A stretch of DNA of 64,000 bases, taken from positions 14,169,090 to 14,233,089 of the forward strand of contig NW_022098044.1 in the NCBI RefSeq assembly GCF_002288925.2, written 5' to 3'. The notes beneath the pieces are model-generated. The model was not told the origin of the DNA, did not search any database, and saw nothing but the letters and a program-made list of their open reading frames with translations. The translations under genes were made by a program, and so were the position numbers. This document shows positions 1 through 10,584 of the stretch, in pieces. The DNA comes from Delphinapterus leucas (Eukaryota > Chordata > Mammalia > Artiodactyla > Monodontidae). Positions within the stretch are counted from its first letter, which is position 1; each line of letters begins with the position of its first letter.

Positions 1-50
1 AGGGAGGGAGGGAGGGAGGAAGGAAGGAAGAAAGGAAAGAAGGAAGGAAT

Positions 51-123
<73 letters not shown>

Positions 124-160
124 AAAAGAAAGAAAAAGAAAGAAAGAAAGAAGGAAGGAA
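1..160. repeat. Homopurine simple repeat (GGGA/GGAA/GAAA)
   Basis: About 160 bases are purine apart from a single T near position 50. The unit drifts from GGGA through GGAA to a long GAAA run. The tract starts at the window edge, so its full length is unknown. The lysine/arginine/glutamate-rich open frame it contains is an artefact of the four-base repeat read in three frames. Confidence 0.95.
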
Positions 161-786
161 TTAGGGCAAAGAAAGGATGCCAGAACAACCCTCTGATGTG
201 GATTTGGGCTCTGTCTCCCAAAGGCCTCGTCCTTCCACGGGTGTTTGTCCTGCCAGGCTCTCAGTGCACACTCATTGGGAGACCGTGACCTCACTTTTCT
301 CTCTCACTCCCCTTCCTATAGCTATTTTTCTCTCAACACCCCCTTTTCCTCTGGAAGGCAAGGAAAATAAGGAATTTTTTTTTTTATTTCCAAGGCTTAA
401 ATGGATGTTCTTCCCAGTAAGGGTGGAGGTCAGTGGAGATAGAGTCAGAAATACTCTGGCTGACAGAAAGCAGGAGCATGATAGGCAACCATCTGTCCAG
501 ACAGGGAAAAACAACAAGGATTCTTATTTAGAAATGCCCAGAGAGGCATTTCGTCAGCAGAAACAATCCTACCAGAGGAAGAAATCACAAAGGAGGGAAC
601 TTGATGCATTCTATAAACCAATGAGAACTATTTCAAGTATGAGACATAAATAACTTTCTCTGGAAAATTGGGTTGAGTCCACCATGCTTTGCAACCAAGC
701 ACTTCCCACACCTACAAATGGAGACCCAGTGTGGCCAAGTGTCATGTCCCATCACCCTAGAGTTGACTAGGCTCTATGAGTCCCTG
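161..786. other. No recognised element
   Basis: Ordinary mixed-composition DNA with an 11-base T run near 375-385. A 158-codon open frame crosses it but has no recognisable domain, and it begins at the edge of the purine tract. I see no splice-bounded exon or named repeat. Confidence 0.5.
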
Positions 787-898
787 AGGGTGACCAACTT
801 GTCCTGGTTTGCCTGGGACTTCCCTGGATTTAACCATGAAAGTCCTGCCTACTGAGAACCCCCTCGGTCCCAGACAAACCAGGACAGTTAGTCAGCCT
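787..898. mobile_element. Fossil palindromic DNA transposon (MITE-like)
   Basis: A left arm of about 33 bases (787-819, 'agggtgaccaacttgtcctg...') pairs with an inverted right arm (867-898, '...caggacagttagtcagcct'), with a loop of about 47 bases between them. Short palindromes with terminal inverted repeats and no coding capacity are typical of old non-autonomous DNA transposons. No clean target duplication is visible and I do not assign a family name. Confidence 0.6.
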
Positions 899-2526
899 GG
901 TTCCTTCCTCAGCCTAGGTTCTGGCCAACTATGAGAGGCCTCTCATCCTAGGACTGGGCTGCTCAATCCTCATTCCCAGCTGCAGCCCCTGCAAACAAAA
1001 GAGTGAGGAGGCCAAACTTCCCCTTAGCTTTCTTGGTACCAAGATGGACTCTTTTAAAATGAATGACTTGCATCCGGGGTTCATCCGTGTGGGACAAGAC
1101 TACATTTTCTTGCTGATGCTGGTGGAATAGTTACTTTGTACCCATTTCAAATATTTAGCTTTAATCTATACATAGTCAAGGCTGGACCTCGGCAACATGC
1201 AGGGTCAAGAGATGTACTGATTTCAAAAACCAGTGTCTAGTGAAGAACCAAATGCTCTGTTAGGCTTGAGCAGGTCTCTGCAAAGACCAGATGCCCCAAG
1301 AACTATCCTTCGAGAACACCAGAGGCAGACATCCAAGATAGATGGCCTGGGCACCTTCAGGCAAAAACAAGCAGGAAAAAAATTGCACGGGAGATTTTTT
1401 CCTCATGTCTCATTCATCCTGGTTGTTCTTCCTTTCTTCTTCACCCAGCATTTCAACCCTGACATCAGGTTCCTCCTGGTGTTTCACCTGGGAACTCATG
1501 TGACCGCTCACCTGGATAGGGATTTAGGCTCAGCAGAGCCACCTGTGAGTCGGAAGGAACCACGCATAGGTTGGGAGAGACTTGGGCCACTTCCATTTGG
1601 AGCCGAGAGGGGTCAGAGCAAACCTATGAAATAATAAAAACTAAGCAACACATTGATTATACTTTAATCCCGAAGAAATCCTCATGAGTACAACTTCCTT
1701 TGGAGAGCACATCAAAAGTCTAAATGTAAAATTCTTTGTCACAGTGACCAGGGCCAAATAGCATCTGCCTTCTCCATCCCCCACTCCCTCCCTGAACTCT
1801 CAGGGATCTCTTCTCAGTCCACGAGATTCGTTTGTGGTTTCAGTACTCCTGGGCTGGCATTGGTACCCCAATGTCACCCTGCCTCTCCCCAGAGAACAAA
1901 CGACCCCAAGAGATTTCCGATGTGCGGAAAGGAGGAGAGCCCGTGAGCTATGGTAGACAGTAATGCGAGGGGAGGAAACCTGCAGTGATACTAGCCCCGG
2001 CCCTCTCAAGATTAGTTTGGAACAAAGGCCAGAAAACAGCCAAGACAAAACAGCTAAAGAGAAACACAGTATCTTCAAGGTCACCTGAGGGTGGTCATCA
2101 CAGCCAGGCTCTGAAAGGCAATGGTGGCGCACCAAGAGCAGATCACTTCTGCCCCACGGGACCAGGGACAAAGCAGAAGCTCGTGGGGTGTGTTTTCAGC
2201 GAGGCCTCCTCCAGTCTGAGAAGCCAGTGTTCCTCAAGGTGACAGCCATGGGAGCTCAGGGCCTCAAGGGGATCTCGGTTCTGGACTCTTAAAGGATGCA
2301 CCTGCCTTCCCCAGCATGCTGCTAATGCTACAGAAAACAATGTGGCCCGAAACTGTGATGTCACTGCCATAAAACGTTAGGAAAGCAGAATATTACACTA
2401 GCAGCTCTAAATTTCTCCAGCAACATTTCCAATCCCAACCCCTCAGACTCTTCTCCCCATCACGCTGAACTGAGCTCCCCAAACGCAGCCTGCTCACTCA
2501 TACGCCTGAACACGTTGTTATAAAAA
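899..2526. other. No recognised element
   Basis: Mixed-composition DNA. Open frames of 75-133 codons occur on both strands (for example 1233-1634) but overlap one another in competing frames and show no familiar domain. I can support no gene or named repeat here. Confidence 0.45.
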
Positions 2527-2825
2527 TACAGTAAGTCCCCTACATACAAACAAGTTCTGTTCCCAGAGCACGTTCCTAAGTCCAATTTGTTCATAAGTCC
2601 AACAAAGTTAGCCTAGGTACCCAACTAACACAATTGGCTATATAGTACTATACTGTAATAGGTTTATAATACTTTTCACACAAATAATAGGCACATAAAA
2701 AACAAACAAACACAACAAATAAAGAAAACATTTTTAATCTTACAGCACAGTACCTTGAGAAGTACAGTATTACAGTGCAACAGCTGGCATCCAGGGGCTG
2801 GCATCAAGTGAACAGGCAAGAAGAG

Positions 2826-3457
2826 TTACTGACTGGAGGGGGGAGAGGAGGTGGGAGATGGTAGAGCTGAAGGATTTTCAGCAATAGGAGATGGAGGGCG
2901 AGCTGCAATTTCACCCACGCCTGACGTTGATGGCACAGGTTCTGGTTCATTGCTGGATTCAATTCTATCTACCGTCTTGAAAAAATGATCCAGTGATGTC
3001 TGGGTAGTAACTCTCTTTTTCTCATCACAGATGACACAGTAACACTGGATTGCATTCTGAACGGCTGCCACAACCTTCGCGTACCATTTTACATTCGGGT
3101 CCTGTGCCTCAAAAACTAACAGTGCCGGGCTTCCCTAGTGGCACAGTGGTTGAGAGTTTGCCTGCCGATGCAGGGGACACGGGTTCGTGCCCCGGTCCGG
3201 GAAGATCCCACCAGCCGCGGAGCGGCTGGGCCCGTGAGCCATGGTCGCTGAGCCTGTGCGTCCGGAGCCTGTGCTCCGCAACGGGAGAGGCCACAGCAGT
3301 GAGAGGCCCGCGTACTGCAACAACAACAACAACAACAACAAAAAACTAACAGTGCCTCCTCAAATAAAGAAAATCCCCTTGCCATTACCTGCATCATGAA
3401 TCTCTTCTTAGCAGTACCAGCTACATCACTGCTGCTTTGATGCTTGCTTCCAGACAT
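2826..3457 (-). pseudogene. Residual Tigger-derived open frame, split by a SINE
   Basis: Two minus-strand pieces, 3457-3357 and 3126-2826, sum to 402 bases. They join in one frame of 133 codons plus stop once the SINE and one copy of its target duplication are discounted. The reading begins MSGSKHQSSS, passes through TSLDHFFK, and ends in a Ser/Pro-rich tail (PSPTSSPPSSQ). It lacks a DDE catalytic core and an N-terminal DNA-binding domain, so it cannot act as a transposase. The lack of stop codons is notable in a non-autonomous element, but host use is not implied without conservation evidence. Confidence 0.55.
3127..3340 (+). mobile_element. CHR-2-type SINE inserted in the Tigger element
   Basis: The tRNA-Glu-derived head begins 'gggcttccctagtggcacagtgg' and contains a B-box-like 'gggttcgtgcccc'. 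The CHR-2 body ends at 'gaggcccgcgtact', followed by a (CAA)n tail. A perfect 16-base target duplication, aaaaactaacagtgcc, lies at 3111-3126 and 3341-3356. The insertion is younger than its Tigger host. Confidence 0.95.
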
Positions 3458-3904
3458 TCTGGGCTTGAAATAAAGATACTGTACTACTGTATTCTATACA
3501 GTACTGCACAGTAAAGTACACAAAAACACAAGCACTTGTAGAAGTTCACAACTTGAAGGTTCGTATGTAGGGGACTTACTGTACCAGTCATAGCTACCAG
3601 CATTCACAGAGCTGGGGTTTGGACCCAAGCTTATCTGCATCTGTGTTTTCTCTCCTATTACCCAGTCTGCAAGCTCACTGGACATCAACCCCCAGGAATG
3701 CCCTGGGACCCCTCAAGGCTGAGGAACCTAGGCTCAGTTAGCACCCTTTCTCAAACTTTTGCTCACTCTTTTCCCAGCCCTTGTCACACTGCAGTGAAAT
3801 CAAAGGTTAAGTCATCTGTCTGTCTCTCCCCTGGCACCCCCAGGAAGTGATGGAGCAAGGTGGCTGGAACTTGCTTTGATCATCGTCATGTGCCCAGAGT
3901 CAAC

Positions 3905-4055
3905 AAGTACCCAGTACATCAAAGATTCTCCTATGTGTGCCCTGTGAGGTCAGGGGCTGTGCCCACATCTGTCATCCCTGCAAACCATGTGCAGCAGGCA
4001 CAGCACATAGGAGGCACCCACTAAATATTTGTCCGGTTCATGCTTATTGATTGAC
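3905..4055 (+). mobile_element. Old L2-like LINE 3' end
   Basis: The order 'gaggtcaggggctgtgcccacatctgtcatccctgca ... gcacataggaggcacccactaaatattt' follows the typical L2 3' end ('gggcaggga..tgtct..catagtaggtgctcaataaat'), with the divergence expected of an old mammalian copy. Confidence 0.6.
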
Positions 4056-4436
4056 TGAATGAAAGATGAGCCTTCAATTCAATTTGGGACATCATTATTC
4101 ATAACCCAAATACTCTTATCAATGATTGAAACACATCTTAAAGTTTCTTCTACTTCTTCTCTCTGTTTTTTTTTTTAAGGATTGAATCCAAGCTTAACTC
4201 TATGTGACTATGACAAACCAGACTCATTTTGTGTAACTGTCTAAATTGCCCCTAGAATCTGAGTCCCCACCCTAATTTGGCCACCCCTTAGGACAACGCA
4301 AATTCAGATGCACTGCATGGTCCAGCCTTCTGGAGTCATTAAATAGTGTGTTTTCATAGCCTGGGGCAAATTATTCAACTAAATAGGTATGTTTTAAGCA
4401 CCTACTATGAGCGGAACAATGTACAAGTTAACCTGC
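4056..4436. other. No recognised element
   Basis: AT-rich sequence with a short T run near 4168. No repeat family or open frame of note. Confidence 0.4.
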
Positions 4437-4637
4437 AAAAAATGAATAAGGCATATACCTGGAAAAGACGAAAAGTCTGATTCTAAAAGATACATGCACC
4501 CCAATGTTCATAGCAGCACTATCAACAATAGCCAAGACATGGAAACAACCTAAATGTCTACAACAGATAAATGGATAAAGAAGATGTGGTACATATATAC
4601 AAGGGAATATTACTCAGCCATAAAAAAGAATGAAATA

Positions 4638-4833
4638 GGGCTTCCCTGGTGGCGCAGTGGTTGAGAGTCTGCCTGCCGATGCAGGGGATGTGGGTTCATG
4701 CCCCGGTCTGGGAAGATCCCACATGCCACGCAGCGGCTGGGCCTGTGAGCCATGGCCACTGAGCCTGCATGTTCGGAGCCTGTGCTCTGCAATGGGAGAG
4801 GCCACGACAGTGAGAGGCCCGCGTACCACAAAA
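4638..4833 (+). mobile_element. CHR-2-type SINE inserted in L1 ORF2 tail
   Basis: Begins 'gggcttccctggtggcgcagtgg' and ends 'gaggcccgcgtaccac' plus an A-run. A 16-base duplication of L1 sequence, aaaaaagaatgaaata, lies at 4622-4637 and 4834-4849. It interrupts the L1 ORF2 remnant just after the YYSAIKKNEI segment, so it postdates that L1. Confidence 0.95.
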
Positions 4834-5187
4834 AAAAAAGAATGAAATAATGCCATTTGCAGCAACATGGATGGACCTAGAGAGTATCATGCTAAGTGAA
4901 GTAAGTCTGACAGAGAAAGACAAATATCATATGATATCACTTATATGTGGAATCTAAAAAAAATTATTCAAATGAACTTATTTACAAAACAGAAATAGAC
5001 TCACAGACATAGAAAACAAACTTATGATTACCAAAGGGGAAGGGAGAGGGAGGGACGGGTTAGGAGTTTGGGATTAACAGATACGAACTACTATATACAA
5101 AATAAACAACAAAGACCTACTGTATAGCACAGGGAACTATACTCAGTATCTTGTAATAACATATAATGGAAAAGAATCTGAAAAAGA

Positions 5188-5328
5188 ATAGATAGATAGA
5201 TGATAGATAGATGTAGATAGATAGATGATAGATACATAGATACATAGATAGATACATAGATAGATGATAGATAGATAGATAGATATAGATAGATAGATGA
5301 TAGATGGATAGATAAATAGATAGATAGG
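5188..5328 (+). repeat. (GATA)n microsatellite within an L1 3' UTR
   Basis: About 140 bases of GATA with GATG and TAGATA variants. It lies between the L1 blocks 'ggaaaagaatctgaaaaagaata' and 'ggaagaactgaatccctttgctg'. The seed was probably the short 'aatagat' present in other L1 copies here (compare 24031-24040). Confidence 0.95.
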
Positions 5329-5412
5329 AAGAACTGAATCCCTTTGCTGTATACCTGAAATTAACACTACATTGTACATCAACCAAACTTCAATTTTTAA
5401 AAAATGAATAAG

Positions 5413-6550
5413 ATAAATAGCCACTTTCAAGGACTTTACAACTAGAGGATAAGACAAGACATGGTACTAATAACTCTGACATATGGAAGCAGGTTCTCTG
5501 GCAAGAGGACAAGGTGCTATGGGGGGACACAGACACATGACAGGCCACTTATGGCTAGGCAGAGGCACACTTTTGTGGCACACTTAAGCTGGGCCACCTG
5601 CTGAATGAGTCGGATTTTGACAGACAGGGTAGGAGGAAGGCATTCATTCCATGAGGGAAGAACAACAGGGTAATTATAAAGGGAACAGAGGTGAGGGTGC
5701 AGGACACCTTTGCACATACTGTGTGTGCAGTGAGAGAGTTTGCAGAAAGCAGGTGAGCCAAATACTCTAGAATAGGAGGCCAGGTTGGGAAGTGGTTACA
5801 GTACCACACAGGCAGTGGAGGGACACGGAATGTGTGGAGGGTTCGAGAGTGGTCTGTACAAAGGGGGACCTATCTTGCTCTTTTCCTGTGGTGCAATCAC
5901 CCAGCTCAGTAGCTCAGTGACAGCCCTGAGACAAGAAAGGTCCTCTTTCCCCTTTCTCAGGTTCATGTCTGCCTGGCTTGTAGGACCGACAGAATTTAAG
6001 ACTTTGTGCTACTCAACACTGAGCATCCAGAAAGCGAAGTGTGGCCTTGAAGTACCTGCACATCTTTTAAATTTTATGTAAAAACTCTTCTTTCATTTCT
6101 CCAATTTCCTTCCTTCTCTTTGGGATCTTTCCAACCCAGCATTGGAGCATCGCCGAAGAGGAAGCAAACAGCACTGTGAGGGAACCTGGCCTAGTCTGCC
6201 CTTCAGATCATCTCCAACATTGGCCTGTGAGCATATAACTCCAGCTCAGGTAACCACAGCTGCTCTCTGCTAATTCAATACCTGCGTTGTTGCTCTTTGC
6301 TCAATAAAGCTTTTGAGCACACTTAGAAAGATGAAATAGAAAAATAAGTGTTAGTGTGAGCAGGACATCAGCTTGAACTGAAGCGATGTTTACTTGGGTT
6401 GCAGATAGAACTTGAGAGTTTTGAGGATCAATGGAGGAAGGATCTCCAGAGTTTATAAGGATCCGGCAGCCTGCTAGGAAGACCTCACGCTCAGACAAGA
6501 GAGTGAGCAGGCACACAGGCTTGAAAGAGGCAAAGAAAGGGAAATGATTT
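5413..6550. other. No recognised element
   Basis: Mixed-composition DNA. Open frames of up to 98 codons, including 5785-6081, resemble no known protein, and no target duplications or named repeats were found. Confidence 0.4.
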
Positions 6551-6564
6551 GAAATATTCCTTGG

Positions 6565-6672
6565 GGTTTCCCTGGTGACGCAGTGGTTGAGAGTCCGCCT
6601 GCCGACGCAGGGGACGCGGGTTCGTGCCCCGGTCCGGGAGGATCCCACATGCTGCGGAGCGGCTGGGCCCGT
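6565..6672 (+). mobile_element. 3'-truncated, tail-less CHR SINE
   Basis: Only the tRNA-related head is present, from 'ggtttccctggtgacgcag' to 'gcggctgggcccgt'. It stops without the CHR-2 3' half and without any A-rich tail. A perfect 14-base target duplication, gaaatattccttgg, flanks it at 6551-6564 and 6673-6686. It is therefore a bona fide insertion rather than a later deletion. Confidence 0.9.
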
Positions 6673-6864
6673 GAAATATTCCTTGGACTTGGTCACCAGA
6701 AGGTGCGGTAACCCAGCCCCCGCATGGGGGCCAGAGGCCTAGAACAGAAGGGCTGCCATAAAGGAGTGTGTAAGGCAGGTAGAGGGGGTTTCCTTTCTAC
6801 CCCTGTGAATCGGCAACAGAGAAACCTCTTTGGTGGAAGAGGTGACAAGACCCTTCAAGGTTCG

Positions 6865-6985
6865 ATGGAGTCTCTGAGAGGTTGAGTCACTTGCTCAAGG
6901 GCCTTATACAACTAGTCAGTGGCAGATGCAAGACTGAACTCAGGTCTATCTGACTCCAAAAGCTGTGCTCTTCCTACAACACCAC
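6865..6985 (-). mobile_element. MIR SINE fragment
   Basis: Antisense MIR core: 'gaggttgagtcacttgctcaaggg', then 'ctagtcagtggcagatgcaagactgaactcaggtct', then 'tgactccaaaagctgtgctctt'. This is the usual order of a reverse-complemented MIR. Confidence 0.75.
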
Positions 6986-8204
6986 GTCTTGGCCCCATAC
7001 AACCTCAAACCACCCTGGATGCTTCGAAAGACTTGGGAAAGCTAATGGCTTCCCCAGGATGGATCGCTTTTAGGTCTAAGCCTTCTTTATGTACAGCAAC
7101 CATAAGAATGCCTCAGCGGGAGAGGAGGAAAATGCTAGAGGCATCAGGGAATCAAGCAAACGACTCCCAGGGCACATGTGGGCACCCCACATACCCTTTT
7201 GCAGGAATCTGAGAGGGGCTGGATTTCCCATTTAGCAGAGGAAGGCAGATCCCGGGAAATACTGTTTTATAACAAAATTGTGACCCCATTTTTAACTCTA
7301 GGCTGAGGTTCTCTGGGAAAATCTTTGTTGGGCTGACCAAAAAAAATCTGGGATGATATTTGATCCCATCTTTTTCAGCAAGTACACCTCTCTCTCCCAT
7401 CTCTTTAACAAAACCCCTCCTCTCCTTGACCCCATTCATCCTGAATGACACCCCCAAAAATCCAAAAGGAAGCTTAGCTCTTATATAAACTTTAAAGAAT
7501 GTGCTTAACATCTTGCTTTAGCTTGATAAGCTCCAGCAGAAATAAGAATATCTGAAGTAAAGGGTTCAATTAAAATCATTTGCTTTAGAACTCAAAGTCT
7601 TTTTCTCCCTGATTCTTAATTCTCTCTCTCAGAGACTTCTGAAGATTATCCTTCCTTTTCTCTAAGCAATGGTATTATTTGGTGTCCTTCTGGCTTTTCC
7701 GATCTCTTGTCCCTAAAACTTTCCATCAGTTTTCTGTGCCTTGTGATTAGTGAAGTTTAAAGAGGAGAGTTTTAACAAATATGAACAGCCTGATGCATTT
7801 GGATTTGGGGCCCAGAATCCTGGGAAGGGTTTTCTACTGATTACCATCAGGGATAATGTAGACAAGCACAAATATTTGTGGCTTCTGCCAGTCCCAAAAG
7901 ATCACAAATATCATCTTTATAATTTACTACAATAATAAGAAAGGGAGAACACCCAGTACACACAATGGGAGAACAGATGACTGTATTACAAGGATACACA
8001 GATCTCTTCCATATCATATATGAGAATATCTGTAGCATCAGTGCAGTAAATGTGTCAACTTCTCAGACGCTATTATTTCAGGAAAGTCAAGGAGACTAAA
8101 AAGTACAGGCCCCCTCTCCACATGGACAACTCAACCATTCCTTGCAATTTGCTCAGTTCTTTAGGATATGTGTTGTTTTGTGTCTGCCATACACTTAGAC
8201 GTTT
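6986..8204. other. No recognised element
   Basis: Mixed-composition DNA without recognisable repeats. The 119-codon minus frame at 7152-7511 has no familiar motif. Confidence 0.4.
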
Positions 8205-8275
8205 GAGCCTAGAAAAAGGAAGTAGTTTGTCCAAGGTGACACAGCCCTCCAGCACAGAGCCTGGAGGAAAACACA
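8205..8275 (-). mobile_element. Possible MIR fragment
   Basis: 'aagtagtttgtccaaggtgacacagccctccagcacagagcctggagg' resembles the antisense MIR core ('ttgcccaaggtcacacagct..gtggcagagc'). It is short and diverged. Confidence 0.4.
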
Positions 8276-8335
8276 CCTTCTGCAAAATCCTCCTGCACCC
8301 CCAACACTGCCCTGAATTGCAAACTTCTTAAGGAT

Positions 8336-9830
8336 GTGTGAGCACCTGCCCTGGGCCAGACACTTGGGGATTCCAGGAACACGGGAAGGAGCGGCACAGA
8401 CAGAGCCCTGCTCTCACAGAGATGACTTTATAATGGAGGATTTGGACTCCCAAAAATGTATACAGAGTTACAAAGCATGGTGTTATGATGGAAATAATCT
8501 CGGTGCTTAGAAGAAGGACCATGAGGGGTAGGGTCTTCTTTGGAAAGAGAGGAGCAGAGGTGAAAATTAAGCTGAGACTTGCACTTCAAGGAAAAATCCA
8601 TTTGAAGTATTGATGAAAGAGCCTTCCAGAAGGGGGAGAGCATGAGAAAATCTGAGCTGGGAAAGGAGTCAAGTATTGTGTCCCAAGCTGGGAACACAGC
8701 CAATGTGGCCAGAGCATAAGAAGCAGTGGCACGGATAACAGGGAGAGGCAGATCAGCATCAGCCCGTGCAGGCTGTGCTCAGGGATTTGGATTTTATCAT
8801 CATTACAGTGGGAGGCCATTGGAAATTTTTAGAAGAGTGACGTGATCATATATACATAATTAAAACTATGTCATTGCCGTGTTAAATATGGACTGTAAGA
8901 GGGTAGGAGTGGAAACAAGCTGAGTGGTAGCTTTGCAGGCTCCTCCAAAGAAGCTTTTCCTGGACTAAGGTAGTGGGAGTTGGAATGGGGCAAAGCGAGT
9001 GGAATTGAGCCATGTGACAAACTTGGAGGATGGACTGTAATAGGGGAAAAGAGGAATCACAGCACCCCACATGTTTGTGACTCCAATTACTGGGTGGTTG
9101 GTAGTGCCATTTTCAGAATTAGGGCATGGGGGCAGGCTTTAAAGAAACAAAGATACAGACATATAAAGTTTGAAATATGAGATATATGAATAAAATTCGG
9201 ATAGTTTGGGATGTGAGTCTGGAGCTCAGAGGAAAGATCTGGCTGGAGATATACTTTTGGGAATCTTCATCTGAAAGATGATATTTAAGTCTAAAAGAAA
9301 AGATGATGCCACCTAAGAAAAGACTGAAGGGAGAGAGAACAGGATACCCAGGCCTAATCTCAAATTCCCAAACTCTAGAGGTCAGGTAGCAAAGAATAAG
9401 GGAGATGGAGGGGAAGCAGCCAGTGAGGTAGGAAGAAACCAAAATTGTCCAAAGCCAGAATAAAATGTTTCCAAGAGAGTGGGTGGTGAGCTGTGCAGGA
9501 TGCTGAGGGAGGCCACCCACCATGGGGACGTGGGGATGACTGGAGACTCGGACAGAAGTTCTTTTGGCGGGGTGAGGGGTGAAGGCAGAAACCAGAGCGG
9601 AGCTGTTGAGGAGCGAAGACAGGGGAGTAGAGATTTTCAGGAAGTCTGGTTATGCTGGGAGCAGAGAAATGGAGCACAACTGGAGGAGATGGCGTCCAGA
9701 GAGGCTATTTTGCATTGGGGAATCCTCAAGCCCATGTGCAGATTGGTGAGAAAGATTGTGCAGAGAGAGGTTGATGATGATGGAGGAGAGGAAGGGGCCA
9801 ACAGAAGAGTCAGGTCCTTGTGAAGAAGAG
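8336..9830 (+). mobile_element. Long ancient mammalian interspersed repeat, family not named
   Basis: Blocks appear in an order familiar from an old high-copy mammalian repeat: 'gagcacctgccctgggccagacacttgggg', 'agccttccagaagggggagagcatg', 'ccaatgtggccagagcataag', 'gggaggccattggaaatttttagaagagtgacgtgatc', 'gtgagtctggagctcagaggaaagatctggctggagat', 'gcagccagtgaggtaggaag'. Related blocks occur at about 21,130-21,200, 28,925-29,160 and 47,640-47,880. I cannot give the family name with confidence. Open frames in it are incidental. Confidence 0.45.
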
Positions 9831-10214
9831 AGGGGAGGAGACCCAGAGCCCTAGTGGGGGCACCGCCTTTTGGTAAAAGGAGAGATGCTTCCTTATTGTA
9901 ACCACCTGCAAGAGCAAAAGCGTTGGTACAAATAGAGGTGGGTACTTAGGTGGGCGGTGGACAGAGAGGCCAGTTCACCTCTGAGTCCCTGTGTCCTCAG
10001 GGACGTACAAGGTAGGCACATCGGGGGAGAATGACAGTGAAGAAGGGAGTGGACAGTCCAAGAAGAGAGTTTACATTCTTCTTGGGACGTAGAACAGGCT
10101 GTAGAGAGGCCATTTTAAGATTCTGATTTAAGTAAATACAGGCAATGCTGTCGTGTGACTTCCTCTGCCTGTGCTCAGAAGCTCAGCATGGCGACTCTAA
10201 AGGTTACTTTTATA

Positions 10215-10310
10215 TATCAAGCTGGCAGGGGCCCGGTATCCAGATATTTGGTCAAACATTATTCTGGATGTTTCTGGGAGGGTGTTTTGGGGGATGAGAT
10301 TAACATATTT
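10215..10310 (+). mobile_element. Left part of an older repeat interrupted by L1
   Basis: 'gatatttggtcaaacattattctggatgtttctgggagggtgttttgggggatgagattaaca' is a common old mammalian repeat block. Its downstream continuation ('tttggacttgaactgcaacatcagctcttcc...') appears about 6 kb away at 16,270, on the far side of the minus-strand L1. Confidence 0.6.
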
Positions 10311-10584
10311 TTTAACATCTCAATTGGAGTATAATTGCTTTACAATGTTGTGTTAGTTTCTGCTGTATAACAAAGTGAATCAGCTATACGTATAAATATA
10401 TCCGTCCTATGTAGCTGCTTCCCACTAGCTATCTACTTTACATTTGGTAGTGTATATATGTCAGTGCTACTCTCTTACTTCGTCCCAGCTTACCCTTCCC
10501 CCTCCCCGTGTCCTCATGTCCACTCTACTTCTGCATCTTTATTCCTGCCCTGACCCTATGTTCATCAGAAACTTTTTTTTAAAA

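Larger units (their letters stand above)
2529..3581 (-). mobile_element. Tigger-like (pogo/Tc1-mariner) DNA transposon, internally deleted
   Basis: The ends are perfect 19-base inverted repeats: 'cagtaagtcccctacatac' at 2529-2547 and its complement at 3563-3581. Each is flanked by TA (2527-2528 and 3582-3583), the target duplication expected of Tc1/mariner/pogo elements. Removing the SINE at 3127-3340 and one duplication copy leaves about 820 bases, much shorter than an autonomous Tigger of roughly 2.4 kb, so this is a deletion derivative. The minus strand keeps an open frame whose 3' part reads like a pogo-class transposase tail. I recall this family from cetartiodactyl genomes; the exact subfamily is unconfirmed. 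Confidence 0.85.
4451..5398 (+). mobile_element. 5'-truncated LINE-1 (ORF2 C-terminus plus 3' UTR), SINE inside
   Basis: A 14-base duplication, aaaaaatgaataag, flanks the insertion at 4437-4450 and 5399-5412. The 5' part encodes the end of L1 ORF2 (about 4580-4960; 'MWYIYTREYYSAIKKNEI' is readable once the SINE at 4638-4833 is discounted). The 3' UTR follows, with the shared block 'tactgtatagcacagggaactatactcagtatc' and the end 'tacatcaaccaaacttcaatttttaa'. A GATA repeat has expanded inside the 3' UTR. It is not capable of movement. Confidence 0.93.

Noticed and set aside
49..288. Lys/Arg/Glu repeat protein
   Set aside because: Translation of the GAAA simple repeat.
5117..5457. Tyr/Ile/Ser/Leu-rich membrane-like protein on the minus strand
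   Set aside because: Artefact of translating the GATA microsatellite.
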